Of a stretch of 64,000 nt of DNA, positions 50,001-62,000 are shown in pieces. The DNA lies in assembly GCA_034770075.1 (NCBI GenBank), contig CM068383.1, positions 9,885,778 through 9,949,777 on the forward strand, read 5' to 3'. Every line of letters begins with the position of its first letter. The stretch's first letter is position 1. Both the position numbers and the translations under genes were made by a program. The notes under the pieces were generated by a model that was given only the letters and a program-made list of their open reading frames with translations, was not told the DNA's origin and searched no databases. This DNA comes from Aralia elata. Its lineage: Eukaryota; Streptophyta; Magnoliopsida; Apiales; Araliaceae.

Positions 50001-53000
50001 TTATTACAGTGAATTATTATTATGGGTAAGAAAGATCCAGCTTGGAAATATGGCACCGAAGCTCCTGGAATTAATAAATCTCATTTATATGTGGAATGCA
50101 ATTTTTGTAAGAAAATTTGTAAAGGAGGGATTACAAGGCTGAAAAATCATCTTGTGGGTAATCATATTAACATTGAGGCTTGCAAAAAAGTACCAAGTGA
50201 AGTGAATGAAGAGCTTGCGTCATATATGAAGAAAAATATCGAGTTAAAGGAGGAAAGACAAAAAAGTGAAGCTGAAAAAATACAAAGTGGGTCTTATTAT
50301 GGTGGTCATCCATCCATGGGAGGTTCAAGTGTGGGTAGTGCCTCTGCGAGGGGAGTTTGAGGACCCATGGACAGATTTGTTGTAGATATTAATGCTGTTG
50401 ATGATGATGCTACAACAAATCGTACCGTATTCTCAAAGGAGGCTCGTAATGCAGTATGTCTTGATATTGGTAGATTCTTCTTTGAAAATGGGATTCCCTT
50501 TAATGTTGCAGGCAGTCATTCATTTATAAATATGTGCCGCTCAATTGGGAACTATGGCCGTGGTTTGAAACCCCCCACTCCATACGAGCTTAGCTCTTGG
50601 GTATTGAAGGAGGAAAAGAAGACTACAAAGGCCTTTGTTGAGGAGGTAAAGAAGACTTGGGCACATACAGGGGTGTCAATCTTGTCGGATGGTTGGAAAG
50701 ATATAAGGGGAAGACAACTAATAAATTTTCCTGTAAACAACCCCCATGGCATAGTATATTTTTGAAATCTGTTGATGCATCTGATGCAGTTAAAGATGCT
50801 AATTTGATGTTTAAACTACTTGATGAGGTTGTTGAGGAAGTGGGAGAAGACCTTATTATTCAAGTAGTCACTGACAATGCATCTAATTATAAGGCGGCGG
50901 GGAGAATGTTAATGGAGAAGAGGCCACGTATGTGGTGGACACCGTGTGCCGCGTATTGCATCGATTTGATGCTTGAGAAGCTTGGAGAGTTGCCTCAACA
51001 TAAAAATGATTTGACAAAGGCCAAGAAGGTAATTACTATTATTATTATTATTTGGTTATAATTTTTTTTATTCAATGAATACTTGAATTATTATTATTTT
51101 GCGATGAATGCCATTATGTAGGTAAGCAACTTCATATATAATCATGGATGAGTATTGGCATTGATGAGGGTCAACACTAATAAAGACCTTGTTCGGCCAG
51201 CCGCCACTAGATTTGCCACTGCTTATTTAACTTTGCAGAGTATGCATAGTTTGAGACAGCCTTTGGAGGCTATGTTTACATCTAGGGAGTCGGCAAATTG
51301 TAGTTGGGCAAAAAAACCTGAAGGTAGAGAGGCGAGAAAAATCATTCTGAGCGATAGGAATTTTTGGGGTAGTGTGGGATATGCAATTAAGACCACAAAA
51401 CCGGAGTTTGAGGATCTTAGCACTGACAATGAGGAGGATGACAGAGCTATTAGATACGATGATTTCATGGAGGATCCTCTTATTGATGATAGGGATGATG
51501 ATGATGGTGGCAATGATGATCAAGGATTTGATCCTTTTTTCAGGCCGCTGGATACGAATGATACACTACTTATATAGTGATGGATGATCACTATATAAGT
51601 AGTTGATGATATTATGTTTTTCATGTTTTGTAATGATACATTAATGTGACGTTGATTATTTATGTCTTTTATGACCTTGATTATAATGATGGATTATTTT
51701 ATGATTTTATTAGCATTTTTGTATAATTTTTTGGGGACTTTTAGGTCTTAAAATCAAGGCTTCCGCCTCGCTCCGCCTCGAGGATTACGCCTCGCCTCGA
51801 ACGGAGAAAAACGCCTCGTATCGCTTTTAGCTTTTTCGAACATTGCTTAGTTCAATAAATGTGGTTTAACTAGAAAGCTAATAAATCTGTCCGTTGCGTT
51901 TAGTTTGCTTTTACTGTTATTGCGTCTATGTTTTATTATATTCCTGTTTTGATAGCTGCTATAGGATTAGATCTTACTTTCAGATTAGCCTAAGGAGACA
52001 GACTCTTCCCGCACTTTCTATTTCTGCTATTGTTTCAATCAATTCTTCTTCTTCTGTTTTCCCCAATATTCTATATCCTGGGCTACATGAGAAACATATC
52101 AATACAAGTAGCAATCGGATGTATGCCTGATCTAGACCAGGTAATCTGAGCATTAGACTGAACCAGGTCTCTCAAAATTCACTCTGCAATAAAATATATA
52201 TGAGACCGAACCTGATCTTCTTCTTCTGTTTTCCCCAATCTTCTATATCCTGGGCTACATGAGAAACATATCAATACAAGTAGCAATCGGATGTATGCCT
52301 GATCTAGACCAGGTAATCTGAGCATTAGACCGAACCAGGTCTCTCAAAACTCACTCTGCAATAAAATGATAAAAACCCTTCATACTTGCACTATACCGAA
52401 AGAACCTATCAACATTTAGCTTCCCTCCACCAGTGCAAATAAACATTGCAGGAACATCATGAAGCCATATTATTATTGTTATTATAATTTATTTATTTAT
52501 TTTCCCAATTTTCTACTGTGATATATTTTATGCAACTAGCTTTGATATTGAAACTAATGATGCTATTTATCAAAACTAGATTCTTTTTTGTAGAATTATT
52601 CTTTACCTTTTTGTTTCAACCATCGCTTCTATATAATATGCATCTGGCTTTGATGTTATATGATCTTTGAGATTGCACACCAGTTTAAATTGTGAAAATT
52701 GCGTTTAACCTTCTCATATATGATAGGGAACGGCATTCTCCATGACTGAACGAGATCGCCTTGATCTTCGTGGTCTTCTACCTCCAAATGTTATGTCAAA
52801 CGAACAACAAATTGAACGCTTTAGTAAATTTCTGAACTCCTGTCATTCAGTTTATTGTTAATTATTTCTTCTACAAATAACTATAGTATTTTACTTCTCA
52901 AGTTGATTAACAATTAAGCTAACCATACTCGATTCACGGCTAGTTATTACATGTCATTGCTTGACTGTTTTGTACAACATATAGGTGACTCACTGCTTCT

Positions 53001-56000
53001 GTTTATTTTCAAGGATCAGACATTAGCGATTCATGATATGCAGTTCTATACAAAGTTTAAATCCTGTCTTAATGGGCATAGAATCTAGTTTTCCTTTATT
53101 TGGCGTTACCAATATCTAATCTGATAAAGTATCTACTAATCTAATTTTCCAGAATACTTGTATGATTTAAATCTATTAAGCTCGTCAAAATATAATGTGT
53201 GTATGTATATACATAGCTCTGTGCTTTGATGCAATTGAAAACTAAAAACAGCTTGGGCCATTTTTAACCTTTCGTAATAGTGTAAAGTTTTATCTCCTGG
53301 AACACATGCATATGTTCCACAGTGCGATCGTATTAAACATGTGCATGTGTATACCTGATATGCATAATGCATGATTAGATTAGACACACGATTCTATCAG
53401 GATTTAAGATTTTCATATGCTTTTGAAGTATAAAGAAGCTTACATAAAAGCTTTCATAAATTTGAAGGAGTTGTTTCATTAATATTTGAAGTATTTTATT
53501 TTTCTAAATCGATTTTGTCAAACAACAGTGGCAGATCTAAAGAGGCTTGAAGTGAATGCTAGGGATGGACCGTCTGATCCATATGCTTTGGCTAAGTGGC
53601 GGATACTCAACCGGTTGCATGACAGAAATGAGACAATGTACTACAAGGTGAGTGAAGATCCTAAATCCTTTTGATTAGTTTGTTTGATTCCTATTGATTC
53701 GAAATTCATGTCTTAATGTATTACCTCATGAAACACTGAAAGATGATATACGGTATCACCAGCATGTTTCTGAGTTTATTATTTCGTAAAATAGAGAGAA
53801 AAAAGGCCATGAATTGCAAGTGCAGTGTCATTAGGAAATTGGCCCATTTCCAAGTGAAGACAATCGTAAAGGGAAAGGGTATAAATAACTTATCCTTTTT
53901 GATGACTTATGCATGCGCCCTAGTTATTTCATATTCTGTACGGAAGATAGTTGCTTGCATCCGCACATGTTCTAGCATAAATTTAACCTGTTGTTTATAA
54001 AATTATTCCAATCTGAAGAATGCATCATTTAAACGTGCCAAGCTTTAACTAGAACTTATAATAGAATATAATCTATGCCATTGCATATCAATCACAACCA
54101 GGACAAATGACCATTCATGTCCAAAGCCTGCATGGCTGCATTAGTTATGCTACGACACAGCCACCCTACTACGGCAATTACTATTTACCTGTCATTGCTA
54201 TCACTGTTACTGCATTTGTACCCAAGATATTAATGAGATTTATTTTTCTTTGGCTTTTTCACTGAAATCGACTGTTGAGGCATGTTACAAACACTCGTAT
54301 ACATTTCATCTTCCATTAGTATTCTTTAATGTGTATCCTAAATCAGTATGATTGTTTTCTGGAATTAATGCTGGCTTGGGACTCAGTAACTCATTGTTAA
54401 TACGGCAATTGTTGTTTTGACAGGTTCTAATTGCCAATATTGAGGAATATGCACCAATAGTTTACACTCCTACAGTTGGTCTTGTTTGCCAGAACTACAG
54501 TGGATTGTTTAGAAGGCCAAGGGGGATGTACTTTAGTGCTGCGGATCGTGGAGAAATGATGTCAATGGTTTACAATTGGCCTGCTGATCAGGTATGCAGT
54601 ACTTATTTTCAAACTCTATATAGAATTGAGATCTTTCTTACTTCAAACTCTCCCTTGCTGAAACTTTGTTATCATAATCTGCCAATTTATTTATGTTTTA
54701 CCTTGATTTGGTGAAGTGATTGCATTACTCGTTTGCTTACTATGTGTCGGTCTCGACTCTGAAAGTGTTTCACTTCAACTTAGTTTAACTTTCGATCAAA
54801 ACTATTAAGTTTGGATTTAAAACATTTTATTGTAGGTTGATATGATCGTTGTAACGGATGGAAGCAGAATATTGGGTCTCGGTGATCTTGGAGTTCAGGG
54901 TATTGGCATTGCAATCGGGAAGCTAGATTTATACGTTGCTGCTGCTGGGATAAATCCTCAGAGAGTATTTTCTTGCTTTCTATACTCTTGTGTTTTAAGT
55001 AGATGTTTAAGATGCACACATGCGTGTATATCTTATGTTAGTTTTTGTACTTTCATTTGGAATAGAAGTCTTTGCTCTTACACTAATTTTATCATGTCTT
55101 GTAGAATTTCTTTTGGCAAACCTAATTCCTGAAAAAATATATATTTGGCTCCATTATAGGTGCTCTTTGAGGCCTCAATTTTGTTAATGTAGAACTATCT
55201 ATCAGAGTTGCGAGTTTCACCTTCGCACTCTTTCATTCTCCCCTAACGTCCCTGCCCCTATCCAGTTACAAAAAATATTGGTTTATTAAGCTTCTTTCAA
55301 CTCTCAAGTTTGCTGTTAGAAATTCAAATATCAAACAGCAAAACTTCTAGCCTTTAATGTTAATTATTCTCTAGATATTATTTGCCACTAGATTTATTTT
55401 CTTTTTTTCTTTTTAATCCACAAAAGAAAGAAAAATTTCAGCGTTTTTCCTTGGGTGATTCTTATTGATATCTTTGTCTCCATTTTTTACCCAATAGGTA
55501 CTTCCTGTAATGATTGATGTTGGAACTAACAATGAGAAGCTTCTTAAAGATCCCTTATGTAAGAATTTATTTTGTTCAGTCGTATTTAAGATTCTACAAG
55601 CATCATGATTGTGTGCGTCAATTTTTGTATAATTTTCATATGAACCGCTGTTCACTGGCTGTAGACATGTATAGAAGGTGTCTGTATGGAAGTTGCTTTC
55701 ATCATGATTTTGTGTTTTTCCCCCTTTCATTGTACTCTCCATTTCTAATATATCTTCTTCTTTTATCTAAAAGACAAAAAATAAATCTTTCCTAAGAGAC
55801 TGCTCTCTAAGCTGGTGATGGTTTTAGATCTGTGGCGTGCAACATCGTAATACCAAGAAAGGCCAACCAATAGTTTTGTAGTCACTACAAAATGTCTCCT
55901 ACCAGTCTGGACTACTTCATGATCTTTCTTTGACCTTATACTTGCTAAGTCAAGTGATTGGATTTCTATCTTTCTATTCCCTGCAAAGCTGTGTGCTAGT

Positions 56001-59000
56001 CATAGAGGTGCTACCCTAAACAATGCTCTTATCCATCTTTTCTATCTCTTGGAAGTTACATTCACATATAGTATTTAGACGAAGTGAACAGTCAGTTCTT
56101 CAGAATGTCTTTTTGTTTTTTTTTCTCTCTCTCTCTCTCTATTTCTTTCCTAACAAATTTTCTTGGTCTCTTAAATTAAGCAAACCTTAACACCTCCTAG
56201 TTGAAGTAATTGTAATATCATATTCATTAGAAGCTGCTCTGGTTCTGGAAATTGAATGCTGATGGTATTGAAAAAATTTAATGGTTGATTTGAGTTATTG
56301 AAAGACAATCTCGCGGTGTAAGGATAAGTTCATTCTAAAGGTCAACGCATCTCTTATTTAACGTGGAGTCTTTTAGTTCAAGAACTACATGCCTGCTAGA
56401 TTCTGATTCTTGAAGTTCACCGTTTCTTTTCGTTTAATTGATAAGTTACATTTGAATTTTATAAACTCATCTAATGTTCTTGCATGCATTCCTTCCTCTT
56501 GACTCCGTTTATATTTTTAATTCCTTTGACTAATGTTCCTGGTTCAGAAATTCTTGCTCCCCTCCCGCCTGTTTTAAGATAATTACTCAGTTTATTGTTT
56601 ATGTTGTCTAGATTTGGGTCTGCAAGAACACCGCCTTGATGGAGAAGATTATATTTCAGTTGTTGACGAATTCATGGAGGCTGTATTCACTCGTTGGCCA
56701 CACGTAATTGTGCAGGTGGATATTTAATTGTTTTACATTGCTACCATGGTAGTCAACAACATTGAACTTTTGTCTGATTGTGTTGAGTAGCCTAACTAGT
56801 ACAGATTCTAGGTAGGTACAACCGGTTGGGTATGAAATCAGTGAGAAAAAGAAAATTATGTATGTATGTTGTATTAGAAATTATTTTTGAGCTAAATTAC
56901 TTTTTCTGAGTGCCTTCTAATCATTTTAAGATGTATTCTTTCTCCATATCTGTAAGATCTGCTTTTTTTCTGAACTTTCAATATAATCTTGATATATGTA
57001 TGTAGTACAGTTAGTTGTGCTAATAACCGATAATCCTACATTACTATATTAAATATTTTTGTTCTATGCAATTTGTTATTCCAGTTGAGTCCCTTAATCC
57101 CTACTGGCTATTCTAGAATAGGTCCTAAAGAACTATTAACTCATGAAAAATTATTCATACAATGGTCTTCTAGCCCTTAATGTTAATAATGACTTGACCC
57201 TGGTATCTCCTTAGTTTATAGAGTACAGACTCGAGGAAAATTATCTTTGGAGCAACAAAAAAAGTTTAAAAAATGAAGGAGAAAATGAAACCTTACCCTT
57301 TTACCATTTCTACGATACTAACACGACTTGAATTCATGCAGTTTGAAGATTTTCAGAGCAAGTGGGCCTTCAAATTGTTGCAGCGTTATAGAAATGCCTA
57401 CAGGATGTTTAATGATGATGTCCAGGTAAACAACATACTCATTTCAAGTAATAATCTTTAATCTATATAAAAAAAATAACATTTTACAAGTAATATCTGT
57501 TTGTTTGTTTGATTGGTTAATATTGTATGCTTCTGGGTGAAGTGCTATTTACCCAATCTTTGTATGATAGTTGATCACTTGATTATTGTTCATAAACTTT
57601 GTTGTTAAGAACATCTTACCTAAGACACTCCGACGATTGTAGTGATTATTATACTATGATATTGGAGCATAAACCATCTACAGGCTCTTTAATCAGTAGT
57701 TAAATATGTATTCTAAGCAGTTGGGGTTTCAACTCAACTAAAGGTCCAAAGTTTACATTATGCCGCTAAATATATCTACTTGGTAGTATCACTTTTCACC
57801 TGATTTCAGTAAGTAGTTGGTGCTTATTTTCTGGGTTTACATGTACTATCCATATACATGACATGAAGCAATAAGATAAATCTTTGTCATCTGATATAGG
57901 CATATTGGGCTTAGAATATATCGACTCTTTATATCAGTTAGTGAATTAGGTGCTGTATCAAATACCGGTAAAAGTGATATCACCGAGTCTTTTTTCTGCT
58001 TTCCAGTTTTCCTCCCTTGATAAGAATTTATTTTGTGTACTATATCGGTTCCTTGAACCATGGATGGACCTTCAGATTCATTCAAGTGACTGCTGAGTGC
58101 TGAAAACCATCAATTTTCTTAATGTGGATGTTAAATGAATTGACTTGCATTACTCAAAGATATTGCTTATAGGAGTTCAATATCATTTTGTTATTCAATG
58201 CTATATTCTCTTGATGACCAGTATATCTAATGTCAATCTGCAATACAGGGAACAGCTGGAGTTGCAATTGCTGGTCTTTTAGGAGCTGTAAGAGCACAAG
58301 GAAAGCCAATGATTGACTTTCCAAAGCAGAAGATTGTTGTTGCTGGTGCTGGAAGGTATGATACTTGTCTTTGCTGTGTAGTAAACCTTCTTTTGTAATC
58401 CTCCATCGCAGAGAGGAACAGACCGTGTACATTATATTCTGGCGTATGTTTTCTTATTCTTGGATGCCAGACATATTTTTTGGTGTTGGCATCTGATTAA
58501 TTGAAATTTAACCTACAATGTGTCTGTTAAATTGTTTTTGTTAGAGAATATTATTATTAGAACTTGGTCACCAAGTATGTTTGGTGCCCACACATACTCG
58601 GCCACTACTCAATTAGTAGCCTATATATAAGGCTTTAGTACTCTTTGAAATAATATAACAACAATATTCAATACATCTATTTCTTCTCTAACATGGTATC
58701 AAAGCTAGTTTGATCTTGGGAGGCTAACTAGAAGTCTTGCTTCCGCCGCCAGTAGCACATAGCCGGCTGCGGTATCTTTTCTTCTCTCTGTTTTTTTAGA
58801 GAAAACAAAATAAAAATCCATGGCCGTTGTTTTTGTGGTGAAACAAAAATGATTTGTCTTTGAATATGTAAATGGATGGTTGATTCGAAAGTAAGGATTG
58901 CATGAGGCCGAGATTTCAGGAAGGATTGTATCTTTCGATTTTTTGGGAGGATAGAGAGTCCTCCGTTGTTGCGGAATCGTAGTTGTTTTTGAAGGATAGA

Positions 59001-62000
59001 AAGTCCTTCACATTTGTTGTGGGAGACAAGTGTTCTCCGTTATTGCCGGCACATAATATCCTTAGAAAGTAGATGGTTGAAGTTATGTATTGAGGGTGAG
59101 AAATCTAACTTTGGATGTAAAAAATAAAAAGAAGAAAAATGTGCAAATTGAAGAGGGTCTCAATTTGATAAATTTGTGGTATGGTTGGTTTGAGTCTTTC
59201 TAGGATTATGTCATGTAATAAGTTGTAAGTCGTGATATAAGACTTCCAACTTGAGAGGGAGTGTTAGAGTATATTATTATTAGAACTTTGTTACCAAGCA
59301 GTGCCCACACACACTTGACCACTACTCAACTAGTAGCCTATATATAAGGCTTTAGTACTCTTTGTAATAATATAACAACAATTCAATACATCTATTTCTT
59401 CTCTAACAGTTTTAAGTAGTATATTTCAACTTGAAAAATAGCCTGCTTGCTAAAAAGTACATGAAATGTATTATAAGAATTTTCTGACCTTAACAGAATT
59501 AGGCTTTCTAGAAACTGAATGTTGAATGGTGACAAAACTGTTCTGTTTTCGCTACAACCTAATTTCTTTATTAAAACAAAAGATGAGGACAAAACATATA
59601 TAAAATGACTCCAACCGAAACAATATAATAAATGAAGAACCATGACAAAAGCATTCATAAGAAGTTGATTTAGCCATGAAGGAGGGCAAGGTGAAGTTTG
59701 TAAAGATAGCATAACTATGTGTAATGGAGGACATCTAAAGCCAGAAAGGACCAACAAGAATCAAGTTAGCAAATTGATGGATGGGCAAGTGGAAAACATG
59801 TGTTATAGCTGGGAGAAATATTTAATGTAGTATTTGCTTTGTTTTTTCGGTGTTTTAGAGGTGGTGAGGCCCATAGTCACTAGATACTCTTATTGACCTA
59901 GTTTGTGTTTTAGAAGTGGTGAGGCCCATAGTTAATAGATACTCTTATTGACCTAGCAAATTGCATAGTGAAAGTTGAGTTTCCCAAACATGGTACTCTT
60001 ACATTACAAACACTAAATTTGGCATGCCCAAGTTTTAATTTGTTTTCTAACTTGTATTGGATGATCAATATTCTAACTTGTATTGGATGATCAAACATAA
60101 CATTTGTACTAAATTATTTCTAGAACAATCAACTTGTTGATGCAACTAAAAATCTTCTACGAAATTTCGCTTTATTGCATTTGGATTCTAAGAGAATTCC
60201 TAATTATAGGCATCCATTTAAATCTAACCCCTAGCATACCACGTTTAAGGTTATGTAGCATACATCTTTCGATATCGGTTCTACAAACCGAAAGGATCTG
60301 CGGTCCATGTAGCATTAGTGAGGCCTTCCAAGAATCCTTGGGATGGTGCCATGGATTTAAGTTATGCTTCAATAAATAGCTAGGGTATGAAAAATAGTTT
60401 CAGTTTTATCAATTATGTTTTATATAGAGGTTAATAATTCCAATATCATAAGTAGCCGCCTGTGTGCATGATCTTGTTTCATGTCTTTGCTATAGTTTGC
60501 TAGCAAGGGAGACTGATAATTTGTTAATGGTTTTTCCTCACATGATGGTTTTGAAATGAGTTATGAGAGATGAGAATTTCAGAGTCCTTGTGTCATAAAT
60601 TTGTGTACAGAAATACATTTTTCCTTTCATTGAATTTGATTACTGTGCATTTTTATTTTGTTTTCTGAAGATATTCTTATGTGCTGATTGTTTGATTTAA
60701 GATATTTCTTATTTACAATGCTTCATGAAGCTTAATTTGTATCTTGAATGGAGTAGCATCAGAGCAGTTGACAAAATAAAGCGTTTTCAATTTTATTTAC
60801 AAGTTAGAAAGACTTCCATGTTTAATCTTGTACTACTACAGTGCAGGAATAGGGGTTCTCAATGCTGCTAGGAAAACAATGGCAAGGATGTTAGGGAATA
60901 ATGAATCTGCTTTTGAGAGTGCACGCAGCCAATTCTGGGTAGTTGATGCCAAGGTGAGTAATGTCATGATGTTCACTTCCATCATTGTTTTTTGGGAAGC
61001 TCTGTTGTTTATCTAATCAAAGCTCCGTAATCTGAAATAAATATTTTATGCAAGGATATCAGTTCATGTCTTTTGAGGTAGGGAACTAATGATGTTAATT
61101 AGCATGATTTGACTTCCCAAGTGGAACAATGATAGTAACACCTACAGATCCTAAAGAAGTGGATATAATTATATAAATATAATTTTGTCTTGAAGCAAAT
61201 GTTACTTAAGATGCAACTTATATTTTCTTTTGGCTACAGGAAGTAAAATTTTGTAATATTCTTTTGTCATTTTAATTACCTTAGCAATCAGATTTTCACT
61301 TGAATCATCTTTTATTTGATTATTTTATTTTTTTAATAAAAAAATCTTTAAAAAAAAAGAGAAAAACAAAAACAAGACTTGCAAGTTGTCATATTAAACT
61401 CATTCTTAAAATAGGTTAACGCAAACCAGGCTGGATAAAGCCTCCATGAGTACAGTTTCTTGGTTGTTTGTTTCCCCTTATAAATTTGTTAGTTCAGTTC
61501 TATTCCTCGACTGTGAATGTAAATTTAGTCCCTGGCACGCACGCTTCTGGACTTGGTCCACACTTAGTTTTGACAAGTAGCTATTGCACGTGCACCTTAT
61601 GAAGCATAAGCCATAATTTATGGACTTCATTTCTGTTCTCATTTGATCAATATTAGAACTGAAAAATAGTACCTGCTCTAATTATGTTGAAACCAGGTAC
61701 AGTAATATTCATCTGACTTCCTTGCCCTTTCCAAGGTTAATTTAAGCTCAAAGGCACAGCTGTAGTTGCACTGCAGTTTGTCTTGGAAATCTCATGCATG
61801 AATTCATTAGTAGTTGCGGGGATTTTGTTTCCTTGGCATATGTTACATTTTGTGGTAGTGCTTTATAACTAGCTGAAGTATCTTATCTGTTCGTAGATAA
61901 TCTAGAGGATTCTAGGATATTATTCTAACAGCATGATTTGGGGGATTGCATGATTAAGGGATGATTGATTTACTTTCCAAATGTACTGTAGTTCTAAGCC

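Larger units (their letters stand above)
48492..51842 (+). mobile_element. hAT-like DNA transposon in malic enzyme intron 1, defective
   Basis: A 3.35-kb element whose ends are perfect 13-bp inverted repeats TGTTCGAAAAAGC (48492-48504 and, inverted, 51830-51842). The 8-bp target duplication expected for hAT is not clear, although 'ggttccat' (left) and 'agttcaat' (right, 7 bp past the repeat) share 6 of 8 bases. The subterminal zones are dense in GCCTC/GAGGC motifs (48505-48665 and 51757-51815), as transposase binding sites of hAT elements often are. It encodes a broken BED-finger transposase in the same direction as the host gene. Confidence 0.88.
58539..59408 (+). mobile_element. TRIM-like mini LTR retrotransposon in malic enzyme intron 9
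   Basis: An 870-bp element with LTRs at 58539-58693 (155 bp) and 59272-59408 (137 bp), both TGTTAGAG..TCTAACA. The primer site TGGTATCAAAGCT (58694) follows the first LTR and the polypurine tract TTGAGAGGGAG (59261-59271) precedes the second. The direct repeat GTTTT flanks it (58534-58538 and 59409-59413). The 578-bp interior has no gag or pol, so it must have moved with another element's proteins. A TATA-like 'ctatatataaggc' lies in each LTR. Confidence 0.93.

Noticed and set aside
59392..59757. Minus-strand open frame of 121 codons in malic enzyme intron 9
   Set aside because: It overlaps the 3' LTR of the TRIM-like element, has no family resemblance and lies antisense in an intron.
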